The notes below the pieces were generated by a model that was given only the letters and a program-made list of their open reading frames with translations, was not told the DNA's origin and made no database searches. The translations under genes were made by a program, and so were the position numbers. Below are positions 1 to 6,529 of a DNA stretch of 13,894 nucleotides, one piece after another. The first letter of the stretch is position 1; each line of letters starts with the position of its first letter. Source of the DNA: an uncultured Alphaproteobacteria bacterium (GTDB lineage Bacteria; Pseudomonadota; Alphaproteobacteria; UBA2136; UBA6156); the NCBI GenBank assembly GCA_937928525.1, contig CALFWJ010000140.1, positions 1 to 13,894 of the forward strand, written 5' to 3'.

Positions 1-1
1 A

Positions 2-1567
2 ACCCAAGCGTTGAACAGCTTAAAACCTGTGTTGCCGCAAAATTTGCCTGAGGTGCGGGAATTTCATGCCCAGCTATTATTGCATCTGGCTGAGGTGGCG
101 CATTTAAATGGCAACACCAGCGCGGCAGAGCGGAACTTAAACTTGTTTGAAGCGGCCTACACCGAGGGCGATACCACGGCTGTTCGTACCCGTTATCACC
201 GCGTGGCTGAAACTCTTGGCCGTGTGCAGCGCACACCCACGAAGCGGCAAAGTTTTTGGGGGGTTGATGCCACCACAACGCCTGAAACAGCGCAGAACAA
301 AACGTTCTTTCGGGTTGGGGTGTTGCTCCCGTTGTCTGGCAATACGGGGCCAGTGGGGCGCGATATTTTACGCGGGCTTCAGTTAAGTTTATTTGATTAT
401 CAGAACCAAAACGGCAACAAGAATATTGTGACTATTTTGTATCCGCAAGATACAGGTGGTACGCCGCAAGGGGCAGCAGCAGCGGCAGCGCGCGTGCTTA
501 AACTAGGGGTAGATATGGTGGTTGGGCCGTTGGCTGCTAACAATGTTGAAGCAGCGGCTAGTACGTTGCGCCGTAAAAATGTGCCGATGGTGGCGTTTTC
601 TTCTACCGCTGCTATTGCTGCGCCTGATGTGCACTTGTTGGGCTACATCCCCCAGCAGCAAGCCCGCGAGGCCGCCCGTTCTGGCGCCAGCCATGCCCTA
701 AGCAGTGGGCAAACGAACTTAGCGGCATTGGTGCCAAGCACCGAGTTTGGCTATGAAGTTTTGGGCGCTTATACCGATGAACTGCAATCACTTGGACTTG
801 GCTTAAGTCAGACGGGTTTTTATAATCCGCAAAATGCTGATGTGGGCAACGCGCTGAACGACTTGTTAAACTTACAGAAGAGCAAAATTATTTTGCAATC
901 GGAGAAGAAGCGCCTAACCAAAGTTAAAGACGAATTGGGCAGTTTAATGGATGCCAAAGATGCGCGGCGTTTGGCCTTCTTGCAAAAGGCAAAACCTAAG
1001 GCCAACATTGATTTTAGCAGCCTCTTTTTGCCTGCAACAGCCACAGGCCTTAACCTAATTACGGCGCAAATGGCGACCTATGATGCCGATAAGGTAGACT
1101 TTTTGTTGCTTGGTACTGCCGCTTGGGGGGCTGCTGCCTTAAACCAAAGCCCGCCTGAATATGTAAACAATGCGGTGTTTTTTGCCCCTGCCCCAACCAC
1201 AGAGTTTGAGGCAAGCTTTAAAGCAGCTTATGCCGCTGACCCACATCCCCTTGCAGTATTGGGTTATGACGCCGCCACCATTGCCCAAAGTGTGGCGACT
1301 GAGGTGACCAACGCGGGCTTTTCGGCCAGCCAAGCTTTGTTACGGCCAGAAGGGTTTACGGGCCTTGGTGGCCCTGTTAGGTTTAATACCGATGGCGTCA
1401 CCGACCGTGCTTATGGTGCTTGGCAGCTTAATGGTAAGGGTGCGCGTTTAGTGACCTCTGCGCCTAAGTTATTGCCGCCGGTTAATTTAACGGCGGTGCA
1501 ACGCGAGAGGAGTAAGCCACGCATTCAAATCCCTACTTTTGATACGGGACGATTTATTCCATTTTAG
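2..1567 (+). CDS. LppC/LpoA-like penicillin-binding protein activator, 5'-truncated
   Basis: The reading frame is open to the left edge, and the first possible start in the window (TTG at 11) gives no signal peptide, so the true N-terminus lies outside. About the first 70 visible residues are helical and look like a TPR-type region. A type I periplasmic-binding fold follows from about residue 100: a VGVLLPLSG strand, then DMVVGPL, VPMVAFSS and later VLGYDAATIA. This layout is that of the alphaproteobacterial LppC/LpoA family, envelope lipoproteins related to amino-acid ABC binding proteins; E. coli LpoA activates a penicillin-binding protein. A charged, lysine-rich insertion near residues 290-330 splits the fold. 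The gene converges on the methyltransferase gene, with only 3 bases between the stop codons and no hairpin seen there. Family call is fairly sure; substrate or partner enzyme is not visible. Confidence 0.8.
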   Translation, partial: TQALNSLKPVLPQNLPEVREFHAQLLLHLAEVAHLNGNTSAAERNLNLFEAAYTEGDTTAVRTRYHRVAETLGRVQRTPTKRQSFWGVDATTTPETAQNKTFFRVGVLLPLSGNTGPVGRDILRGLQLSLFDYQNQNGNKNIVTILYPQDTGGTPQGAAAAAARVLKLGVDMVVGPLAANNVEAAASTLRRKNVPMVAFSSTAAIAAPDVHLLGYIPQQQAREAARSGASHALSSGQTNLAALVPSTEFGYEVLGAYTDELQSLGLGLSQTGFYNPQNADVGNALNDLLNLQKSKIILQSEKKRLTKVKDELGSLMDAKDARRLAFLQKAKPKANIDFSSLFLPATATGLNLITAQMATYDADKVDFLLLGTAAWGAAALNQSPPEYVNNAVFFAPAPTTEFEASFKAAYAADPHPLAVLGYDAATIAQSVATEVTNAGFSASQALLRPEGFTGLGGPVRFNTDGVTDRAYGAWQLNGKGARLVTSAPKLLPPVNLTAVQRERSKPRIQIPTFDTGRFIPF

Positions 1568-1570
1568 GGA

Positions 1571-2173
1571 TTAGCCCTGCTTTTGGGCGACGATGTGGCC
1601 GCAGAGGTTGAACATGTTTTTCTGTTTTAAAAGAGTAAGTCCTGCCGCCTCGATGGCGGTGACAAGCTCGTTGTGCGTAAAGCGCTGAGGCGGGTGGCTG
1701 CCGACGAGGCTAAACAGCGGGTGCTCGAGGAGGGGCTTGTAGTATTCTTCCACCGCTAGGCAGCCGCCTATGCTTAGGTTAGCCACGAGTGATTTGAGCG
1801 CTTCTTCCCAGTTGGGGATGTGGTGCAAGCAGCCGTAGCTGACGGCTAAATCGAAGCTATTAGGCGGGAACAAATCTTCTGTGATGCTGGCGTTCATGAC
1901 GTCGCCCTTAAGGCTTGCATATTTAAAGCGACGGCTGGCGATACGCGCCATTTTTTTGTCGATTTCTACCCCTGTGAGAATAGCGCGCGGGAACTTTTTT
2001 TGCAGCGCCAGTAGGCCTGCACCAGTGCCGCAGCCAAGTTCAAGGATGTGGTCGGGCACAAACCCTTTAGGCAGGGCACGCTTAAACCAGCGCGTGATAA
2101 AGGGTTGGTGGCAATAACGGCGGATGGGGCTGGCAACGTATAGGCGCTCTAGCTTTGCGGCGGGGAAGGTCAT
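1571..2173 (-). CDS. Class I SAM-dependent methyltransferase
   Basis: This 200-aa protein carries the Rossmann-type SAM-binding motif I, ELGCGTG (residues 45-51), an acidic end of strand 2 (VEIDKK) and a post-motif region SFDLAVSYGCLHHIPNW that is typical of Methyltransf_11/25 enzymes, where the HH-IP element often lines the active site. The substrate cannot be read from sequence. An in-frame ATG at 2278 would add 35 basic, low-quality residues and run into the start of the divergent M16 gene. I prefer the ATG at 2173 because the protein then begins just before the recognisable domain; its ribosome binding site is weak. The gene sits between an LppC-like gene and an M16 subunit gene, which gives no functional clue. 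Confidence 0.78.
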   Translation of the reverse strand: MTFPAAKLERLYVASPIRRYCHQPFITRWFKRALPKGFVPDHILELGCGTGAGLLALQKKFPRAILTGVEIDKKMARIASRRFKYASLKGDVMNASITEDLFPPNSFDLAVSYGCLHHIPNWEEALKSLVANLSIGGCLAVEEYYKPLLEHPLFSLVGSHPPQRFTHNELVTAIEAAGLTLLKQKNMFNLCGHIVAQKQG

Positions 2174-2281
2174 TTTTTGCTTACTTTTTACGGCGTTTTT
2201 GTGGTGGTTGGTTAATTTTGTTCTCTTTTTGTGATGCGTGCGGTATTGTAGCGCAACACAGGAACAAGATAGAACCATACC

Positions 2282-3595
2282 ATGCTTCGCCCCTACTTAT
2301 TAACCCTTATTATAGGACTTTTTATGACCGTAACTACTGTAAGCGCAGAACCCAAAATTCAGGAAATTAAAACCGCGGGCGGCCTCACCGCTTGGTTGGT
2401 GGAGAGCAGGAGCATACCGATGATTAGTATGGAAGTTGCGTTTAGAGCTGGTAGCGCATTTGAGCCAGCGGATAAACCAGGGCTGGCAAGCTTGACATCT
2501 AACTTGTTGGATGAGGGGACGGAAAATCTTTCTGATCGCGACTTTAAAGCCAGCTTAGAGCGCATTGGTGCGCGGTTTGGAGCAGGTGCGGATAAACTAG
2601 ACCTGACCTTAACGCTAGATACACTCACCGAACACAAAGAGGCGGCGTTTGCGCTGCTAGCCGATGCGCTAAAAAACCCAGCCTTCACCCCTCTTGCCAC
2701 TGAGCGCTTGCAAGATATGGTTAAAGCTGCGCTGAAGCGTCAAGAAGAAGACCCCGGCAGTGTGGCGCGTAAAGCGTTTAGTAAGGTTTTGTATGGTGAC
2801 CACCAATATGCTACGCCGCTGTTGGGTACGGCTGAGAGCGTGGCCGCACTCACGCCAGCCGATGCGCGGGCGTATCATGCTGCGCAATTTAATAAAGCCA
2901 ACATGGTGATTGCGGTGGTGGGCGATATTTCAGCCAAGGCGCTGGGTAAACTATTAGACGAACACTTTGCGGAACTGCCAGCGGGCGATGCGCGTAACGT
3001 GATGACAGCGGTTCCAGCGGTGCCTAAAGCGCAGAAAATTCATATCACGCGGCCTATTCCGCAGGCGACGGTGATGCTGGGGCACCTTGGCTTAAGCCGC
3101 GAACACCCTGACTATTTTAACGTGTTTGTTATGAACCATATTTTAGGTGGCGGCGGTTTCTCTTCGCGCTTGATGAGTGAAATACGTGAGAAGCGTGGCC
3201 TGACTTATGGCGTAAGTAGTGGTTTTGGCCCCCTACCACAGCGCGGCAGCTTTGTGGCGCAGTTGGCGACCAAAAACGCAGATGCTTTGCCTGCCGCAAA
3301 ACTGGTGGAAGTTGAAATTAAAAAAATGCAGGCCGCTGAGGTGAGTGAGGCTGAATATAATGATGCGGTGAATTATCTGACGGGGAGTTTCCCGCTGCGG
3401 TTAGACAGCAACGATAAAATTTTAGGCTACCTCACCACCATGCAAATGGAGAATTTGGGCGCAGATTACCTAGAAGTATGGACGGATAAGATTAAAGCCG
3501 TGACGCGGGCGGATATTTTGGCTGCGGCTAAAACGCACTTGCAACCTGAGAACTTTATTGAAGTGATTGTGGGCGGCGAAGAGGCCTTTAAGTAA
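2282..3595 (+). CDS. M16B zinc-peptidase-like protein, non-catalytic subunit
   Basis: The 437-aa product starts with a signal peptide (hydrophobic core at residues 5-19, likely cleavage after VSA at 22), so it is exported. Two M16 half-domains follow. The first has the usual context GLAS..SNLLDEGT at residues 67-80, but the inverzincin motif HxxEH is replaced by SxxSN, so zinc cannot bind there. The second half keeps the substrate-binding pair in REKRGLTYGV (Arg305, Tyr309) and the glycine-rich ILGGGGFSSRL. This is the signature of the non-catalytic partner of a heterodimeric M16B peptidase. Such genes normally sit directly behind a catalytic subunit gene; here the upstream gene is a divergent methyltransferase and no HxxEH protein occurs in the window. 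A terminator follows at 3618-3648. Confidence 0.88.
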   Translation: MLRPYLLTLIIGLFMTVTTVSAEPKIQEIKTAGGLTAWLVESRSIPMISMEVAFRAGSAFEPADKPGLASLTSNLLDEGTENLSDRDFKASLERIGARFGAGADKLDLTLTLDTLTEHKEAAFALLADALKNPAFTPLATERLQDMVKAALKRQEEDPGSVARKAFSKVLYGDHQYATPLLGTAESVAALTPADARAYHAAQFNKANMVIAVVGDISAKALGKLLDEHFAELPAGDARNVMTAVPAVPKAQKIHITRPIPQATVMLGHLGLSREHPDYFNVFVMNHILGGGGFSSRLMSEIREKRGLTYGVSSGFGPLPQRGSFVAQLATKNADALPAAKLVEVEIKKMQAAEVSEAEYNDAVNYLTGSFPLRLDSNDKILGYLTTMQMENLGADYLEVWTDKIKAVTRADILAAAKTHLQPENFIEVIVGGEEAFK

Positions 3596-3617
3596 AGTAT
3601 TATAAAAAACCAATGGC

Positions 3618-3648
3618 AAAAGCCCCAACCTAAGTTGGGGCTTTTTTT
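3618..3648. terminator. Bidirectional intrinsic terminator between M16 and gene 3647-4306
   Basis: GCCCCAAC (3622-3629), loop CTAA, GTTGGGGC (3634-3641), preceded by AAAA and followed by seven T. It can serve the M16 gene on the plus strand and the convergent gene on the minus strand, whose stop codon at 3647-3649 touches the T tract. Twenty-nine bases (3618-3646) recur exactly at 4397-4425. Confidence 0.92.
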
Positions 3649-4306
3649 ATTTAAACGCCTTGAGAGGCGCCGCTTGAATGTGAACTAAAAATCGCTTTAA
3701 GAGCTCTTCCACGATGGGGTTGCGCGCTTTTTTAGTTGCAGGCAACTCGTTCAATAAGCCCATGATAATGCCATGCAGTGCCTTGCCAGGCGATACTGTT
3801 GACCTTGAGGTGAGATCGAGCAGGTGCGACACAAGAAAGACCAGCTCGTTTTGCTTTGCTTCAATGCAGTCTTCCCATACTTCTTCAGCGCGCTTGGCAA
3901 GTTTGATGCAGTCTTTATCTGGGACATAACCAGCTTTAACAATAAAGTTATCGAGCAGTTTAATGCCGTCACGGAAGATGGCTTCGCACTCGCTGCCTAA
4001 AGGCTCGGGTAGATTTGCCTCTTGCAGATTTGGTAAGCCAACCAGCGACATAAGGTCGGCGGCGACTAATGCATCTATTAACTCGAGGTCGATAGGCTTG
4101 TGAAGAGCTGCTTTTAAGCCAGTGAGGTAGTTTTCTTGCGGGCGTTTATTGGCCAAGCTCAAGAGCTTGGCTTGCGCGACAATAAGATAGCCAGACATGT
4201 TTGCGTCGCGGCAGTTTCTTTCGAAACGCAGTTGTTCAGTGACAGTTGTGGGCGTAACTCTAGGCATATTTTGCTTGTTTATGTTACCAAGGGCCATGTG
4301 ATGCAT
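3647..4306 (-). CDS. Hypothetical helical protein, 219 aa
   Basis: I do not recognise this protein. It is soluble, with no signal peptide or membrane segment, and appears mostly alpha-helical, with repeated amphipathic stretches such as KLAKRAEEVWEDCIEAKQ and PIVEELLKRFLVHIQ. The frame extends upstream to 4390, but the ATG at 4306 is preceded by GGAG at a 7-base spacing, and the extension would overlap the promoter, so 4306 is the start. It has its own sigma70-like promoter (4364-4390) and its own terminator. It is therefore a one-gene unit, bounded on both sides by copies of the same 29-bp terminator. Codon use and GC look like the neighbours. No function is proposed. Confidence 0.72.
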   Translation of the reverse strand: MHHMALGNINKQNMPRVTPTTVTEQLRFERNCRDANMSGYLIVAQAKLLSLANKRPQENYLTGLKAALHKPIDLELIDALVAADLMSLVGLPNLQEANLPEPLGSECEAIFRDGIKLLDNFIVKAGYVPDKDCIKLAKRAEEVWEDCIEAKQNELVFLVSHLLDLTSRSTVSPGKALHGIIMGLLNELPATKKARNPIVEELLKRFLVHIQAAPLKAFK

Positions 4307-4363
4307 GGGGGTTCTCCGTATAAAAAAGGTTAAAGATAGATTGGGTGTCCAATACTCAGGCAA

Positions 4364-4390
4364 AGTATACACGAAAGAGGCGGCTGTCAA
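4364..4390 (-). promoter_or_regulatory. Promoter of gene 3647-4306
   Basis: On the minus strand TTGACA (4390-4385) and TATACT (4369-4364) are separated by 15 bases, which is short for sigma70 but both hexamers are near consensus. The start of transcription would be near 4357, leaving about 50 bases of leader before the ATG at 4306. The -35 lies 5 bases past the preceding terminator. Confidence 0.6.
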
Positions 4391-4395
4391 GCGCT

Positions 4396-4425
4396 AAAAA
4401 GCCCCAACCTAAGTTGGGGCTTTTT
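4396..4425. terminator. Intrinsic terminator of gene 4437-4754, second copy
   Basis: Perfect dyad: AAAAAGCCCCAAC (4396-4408), loop CTAA, GTTGGGGCTTTTT (4413-4425). It lies just past the stop codon of the minus-strand gene 4437-4754 and just before the promoter of gene 3647-4306. The sequence from 4397 to 4425 is identical to 3618-3646. Confidence 0.9.
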
Positions 4426-4436
4426 GAGTGTAGTGC

Positions 4437-4754
4437 TTAAGCAAGCGCGGTTTTTGGCGCAAGGTGTAAAAGCAGGAACATGTTATCACCGTTACGCATA
4501 ATTTCTGCTTCTACGCTGGTAAGATGCGTGAGTTCGCCAGCGTATTTTTTAAACCCATCGGTGCACTTAAAGGTGCAAAGCGGCGTATTGTTGGCCGATT
4601 TAGTTTTGTTATATAGCACCAGAGTGGGTATTCTTGTTTTAGTATTTAAAACCGTGCGGTAACGGGTTTTAAGGCTAAGGTTTTTGGCTTTTTCTGGCCA
4701 GTTATAAGCTGGCCAGGTTGCGAGTGGAATGCATTTTGTGGTGGTGTGAGCCAT
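4437..4754 (-). CDS. Hypothetical small basic protein, 105 aa
   Basis: I do not recognise this protein. It is rich in Lys, Thr and Asn, has no clear membrane segment, and contains a strand-like middle (RYRTVLNTKTRIPTLVLYNK) with Cys in CTFKC, suggesting a small beta-rich fold. The ATG at 4754 has GGAG at a 7-base spacing, the same arrangement as the next gene downstream; an earlier in-frame start at 4799 would run through the parS-like site and has no such signal. It is transcribed divergently from holA, probably from the promoter at 4836-4864, and ends at the terminator 4396-4425. Function unknown. Confidence 0.68.
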   Translation of the reverse strand: MAHTTTKCIPLATWPAYNWPEKAKNLSLKTRYRTVLNTKTRIPTLVLYNKTKSANNTPLCTFKCTDGFKKYAGELTHLTSVEAEIMRNGDNMFLLLHLAPKTALA

Positions 4755-4779
4755 GATATTTCTCCGAAAAGGTAACAAG

Positions 4780-4795
4780 TGTTTCACGTGAACAA
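4780..4795. promoter_or_regulatory. parS-like site, near consensus
   Basis: TGTTTCACGTGAACAA matches the bacterial parS consensus TGTTTCACGTGAAACA at 14 of 16 positions, including the whole left half and the central CACGTG. It lies in the leader of gene 4437-4754, about 2.6 kb from the end of parB. A ParB protein with a complete DNA-binding region is encoded in the window. Confidence 0.75.
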
Positions 4796-4802
4796 CCATA
4801 GG

Positions 4803-4831
4803 TTGGTATTGGTTTGCCCATATTGTATATA
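4803..4831 (+). promoter_or_regulatory. Possible holA promoter
   Basis: TTGGTA (4803-4808), 17 bases, TATATA (4826-4831). Transcription would start near 4838, about 50 bases before the holA ATG at 4891. It overlaps the region of the divergent promoter for gene 4437-4754. Confidence 0.4.
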
Positions 4832-4835
4832 GCGC

Positions 4836-4864
4836 AATTTAGTTGAAATGGGTGCGTGCGTCAA
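4836..4864 (-). promoter_or_regulatory. Possible promoter of gene 4437-4754
   Basis: On the minus strand TTGACG (4864-4859), 17 bases, TAAATT (4841-4836). Transcription from near 4829 would place the parS-like site at 4780-4795 within the leader. Confidence 0.45.
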
Positions 4865-4890
4865 ATGAAAATTCTGCTACACTTTGGGCT

Positions 4891-5919
4891 ATGAAATGGT
4901 CGACCAAACAAGCCCAAGCGAGCCTTAAAAATGCTAACGCCCTGCCCCAAATTGTATTGGCGTATGGCGACGATGGCGGCGGCGCGCGCGCACTGATAAA
5001 CCAAGCGCTTAAAACCAGTGGCACACCGAGCGACGACCCATTTTTGTTCACGAGCATTGATATTATGGATCTAACCCAAGAAAATGGACGCCTGCTTGAG
5101 GCTGCGCAGACCATTAGTTTTGGGGGCGGTTTGAAGGTTATTCGGGTTGATGGTGTAAACCCAGACATGGGCGCACCTGCCCAAGCTGCGCTAACAAACG
5201 CGGTTAAAGCGTGCTTAGCGGCGGAATTGGTGGATGTTCTTATTCTTATCGCGGCGCCGGGATTAGATGCCAAAACGGCGCTGGTGCGCAACACTGAAAA
5301 AGCGCCAAACGCGGCGGCGATACGGTGTTTTCAGGCCAGTATTGGTGACTTACGAACGCATATTCAAGCCACAATGGCTGCCGCGGGCAAAAGCATTGCC
5401 CCTGACGCGTTGCTTTGGTTGCAGGAGAATTTGGGAGCAGATCAGGCGATTACGCAATCGGAGCTGGATAAACTTCTGATTTATGTAGGCGATAAAGCTG
5501 ATGTGACGCTAGAAGATTGCCTTGCCATTATTGCCGGCGCCTCTGCTGTGAATGTGTTCACCTTGTGCGACGCTGTGGGCAGCAAAGACCTTGCAGCGGT
5601 GGATAAGGCGCTGAGTGTTCTGACCGAGGCGGGCGAAGACATTAATATGATTTTTGCGTTGGTGGTGCGCCACTTGCGCCGCCTCTGCCAAGCGCAAGAA
5701 GCTGTAGCGGCGGGCAAAAGCCCGAATGATGCCCTGCGCGCCCTCACCCCGCCTGTTATGTTTAACCAGAGCGGCTTTATGCAGCAAATGAATAGCTTGT
5801 CGCCCAAAAAGGCGCAACAGATAACGGCGTTTGCTTTAAAGGCACAAATTCAGGCGAGAACAGGCACCTTGCCGCCAGAGTTGGTATTGGGGCGCGCAAT
5901 TTTGAGCTTCGCGGCTTAG
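4891..5919 (+). CDS. holA: DNA polymerase III subunit delta
   Basis: HolA is the delta subunit of the clamp loader and opens the beta sliding clamp. The 342-aa product starts MKWSTKQAQASLKN, then has the family's N-terminal LAYGDDGGGARAL element (about residues 23-35, corresponding to the degenerate P-loop-like strand of delta), a GGLKVIRVDG strand, the QSELDKLLIYVGDKADVTLEDC linker typical of delta domain II-III, and a helical C-terminus with LRRLCQAQEA. Length matches the family. An upstream TTG at 4843 is in frame, but the alignment of the N-terminus favours the ATG at 4891. Neither start has a clear Shine-Dalgarno. In many alphaproteobacteria holA follows leuS-lptE and lies near parB; here parB is 1.4 kb away and lptE is absent. 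Confidence 0.85.
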   Translation: MKWSTKQAQASLKNANALPQIVLAYGDDGGGARALINQALKTSGTPSDDPFLFTSIDIMDLTQENGRLLEAAQTISFGGGLKVIRVDGVNPDMGAPAQAALTNAVKACLAAELVDVLILIAAPGLDAKTALVRNTEKAPNAAAIRCFQASIGDLRTHIQATMAAAGKSIAPDALLWLQENLGADQAITQSELDKLLIYVGDKADVTLEDCLAIIAGASAVNVFTLCDAVGSKDLAAVDKALSVLTEAGEDINMIFALVVRHLRRLCQAQEAVAAGKSPNDALRALTPPVMFNQSGFMQQMNSLSPKKAQQITAFALKAQIQARTGTLPPELVLGRAILSFAA

Positions 5920-5933
5920 GTTTTTCTGTGTGA

Positions 5934-6044
5934 TTAGGCCCATAGCCAATACATAAATAAGCACCAACCTACGGTTGTTAAAAGCAGAATACCCCAGACA
6001 AACCAACTTTCGCGCTTGTTGAGACGGCGGGCCGTAAATTTCAT
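5934..6044 (-). CDS. Tiny single-span membrane protein, 36 aa
   Basis: A 36-codon ORF starts at the ATG at 6044 with a good ribosome binding site (AGAGG, 6-base spacing). The product has a basic N-terminus (MKFTARRLNKRES) followed by one hydrophobic, tryptophan-rich span from about residue 14 to the end (WFVWGILLLTTVGWCLFMYW), which predicts a small inner-membrane protein with its N-terminus in the cytoplasm. I cannot assign it to a family; size and shape recall small accessory subunits of respiratory oxidases, but that is only resemblance. The start lies 22 bases past the T tract of the terminator that ends the upstream RNA, so its expression may depend on read-through of that terminator. 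Confidence 0.55.
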   Translation of the reverse strand: MKFTARRLNKRESWFVWGILLLTTVGWCLFMYWLWA

Positions 6045-6065
6045 GATAAACCTCTTTTTTGATGT

Positions 6066-6087
6066 AAAAAAGGCTGCAAAAGCAGCC
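6066..6087 (-). terminator. Intrinsic terminator of the minus-strand RNA
   Basis: Read on the minus strand: GGCTGC (6087-6082), loop TTTT, GCAGCC (6077-6072), then six T (6071-6066). It directly follows the 3' strand of the RNA's terminal helix. Confidence 0.85.
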
Positions 6088-6259
6088 GGAGGTTAAGAAC
6101 CGCTCAAACGAAACGGCCAGTGCCGTTTAGACATAGTCCTGGACAGAGGCACCGCCTCCGGCCAGTAAAAATCTCTGCCATGAGGCAGCAAAATAACGGC
6201 GTGCTGACACCGCGTTTAAAGAAGTTCTTAAGCTCCAGCAAGTGTTTTTTACACCTGAT
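6066..6259 (-). ncRNA. Candidate structured RNA, about 190 nt
   Basis: The segment encodes no convincing protein but folds well as a minus-strand transcript. The 5' strand 6236-6224 pairs with the 3' strand 6100-6088 over 13 positions with a single C-C mismatch, forming a terminal helix. Inside it are four hairpins: 6212-6197 (six pairs including a U-G pair that exists only on the minus strand), 6188-6175 (CTGCC/GGCAG), 6165-6139 (CTGG and GAGGC helices) and 6128-6111 (seven pairs). A sigma70-like promoter (6266-6294) precedes it and a terminator follows directly. Size and closed shape are compatible with a housekeeping RNA such as 6S RNA, or with a regulatory leader for the 36-aa ORF. I do not recognise conserved core motifs of RNase P, SRP RNA or tmRNA, so identity stays open. 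Confidence 0.6.
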
Positions 6260-6265
6260 AAAAAT

Positions 6266-6294
6266 ACCCTACGCACATCGCGGTGAAAAATCAA
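6266..6294 (-). promoter_or_regulatory. Promoter of the minus-strand RNA
   Basis: On the minus strand TTGATT (6294-6289), exactly 17 bases, TAGGGT (6271-6266); the start would be near 6259. The -35 overlaps the left arm of the perfect 17-bp dyad at 6290-6306, which could be an operator. Confidence 0.5.
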
Positions 6295-6306
6295 CCTTAG
6301 GTTGAT
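6290..6306. promoter_or_regulatory. Perfect 17-bp dyad, possible operator
   Basis: ATCAACCTTAGGTTGAT is a perfect inverted repeat (8-bp arms around one base) overlapping the -35 of the minus-strand RNA promoter. It could bind a dimeric regulator. No regulator gene is adjacent. Confidence 0.4.
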
Positions 6307-6327
6307 AAGAAAATATCTTGTTGAGCT

Positions 6328-6344
6328 GCTTAATCTGATTAAGC
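6328..6344. promoter_or_regulatory. Second perfect 17-bp dyad, possible operator
   Basis: GCTTAATCTGATTAAGC has the same geometry as the dyad at 6290-6306 (8-bp arms, one central base) but a different sequence. The centres are 38 bp apart. It lies about 40 bases upstream of the 43-codon ORF on the plus strand. Confidence 0.4.
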
Positions 6345-6382
6345 GCCCCCATCTTTTATCTTTTTAGTAGAGGAGAATTTCT

Positions 6383-6514
6383 ATGAAACTTAATATCGAT
6401 GTTATTCGCGAAACTGTAAAATCAACTTATTTCCCCAGCCCAATAGACTGGCCAAAAGAGTTTGGCATTTTTGCAAGCACGAACAGGCTTGACGCCCCCA
6501 GCCCTGCCCCGTAA
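6383..6514 (+). CDS. Short ORF, 43 aa, upstream of HAD gene
   Basis: The ORF starts at an ATG with a strong Shine-Dalgarno (AGGAGAA, 6371-6377) and runs 43 codons: MKLNIDVIRETVKSTYFPSP, then DWPKEFGIFASTNR and a proline-rich end. It has no membrane segment and I do not recognise it. It could be a genuine small protein, a leader peptide for the HAD gene 59 bases downstream, or the start of a longer gene truncated by a frameshift. A hairpin (CTGCCC 6504-6509 with GGGCAG 6520-6525) encloses its stop codon, and a second one follows, so translation of this ORF could affect the mRNA structure ahead of the HAD gene. The strong start signal is the main evidence. Confidence 0.5.
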   Translation: MKLNIDVIRETVKSTYFPSPIDWPKEFGIFASTNRLDAPSPAP

Positions 6515-6529
6515 AGTAAGGGCAGTACA

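Noticed and set aside
2155..2370. 71-codon plus-strand ORF
   Set aside because: It overlaps the start and signal peptide of the M16 gene in another frame and has no supporting signal.
4843..4890. TTG start giving a 16-residue longer HolA
   Set aside because: No ribosome binding site, and family N-termini start near the ATG at 4891.
6066..6259. tmRNA, RNase P RNA or SRP RNA
   Set aside because: I see no tRNA-like ends or tag frame, no GAGGAAAGTCC core and no SRP GGTC..GGAA core.
6109..6260. Minus-strand frame ending TGRRRCLCPGLCLNGTGRFV
   Set aside because: Open but without a credible start, and it spans the RNA hairpins; the RNA explains the sequence better.
6120..6305. 61-codon plus-strand ORF
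   Set aside because: It lies antisense to the structured RNA, has no ribosome binding site, and its composition is that of the RNA helices read backwards.
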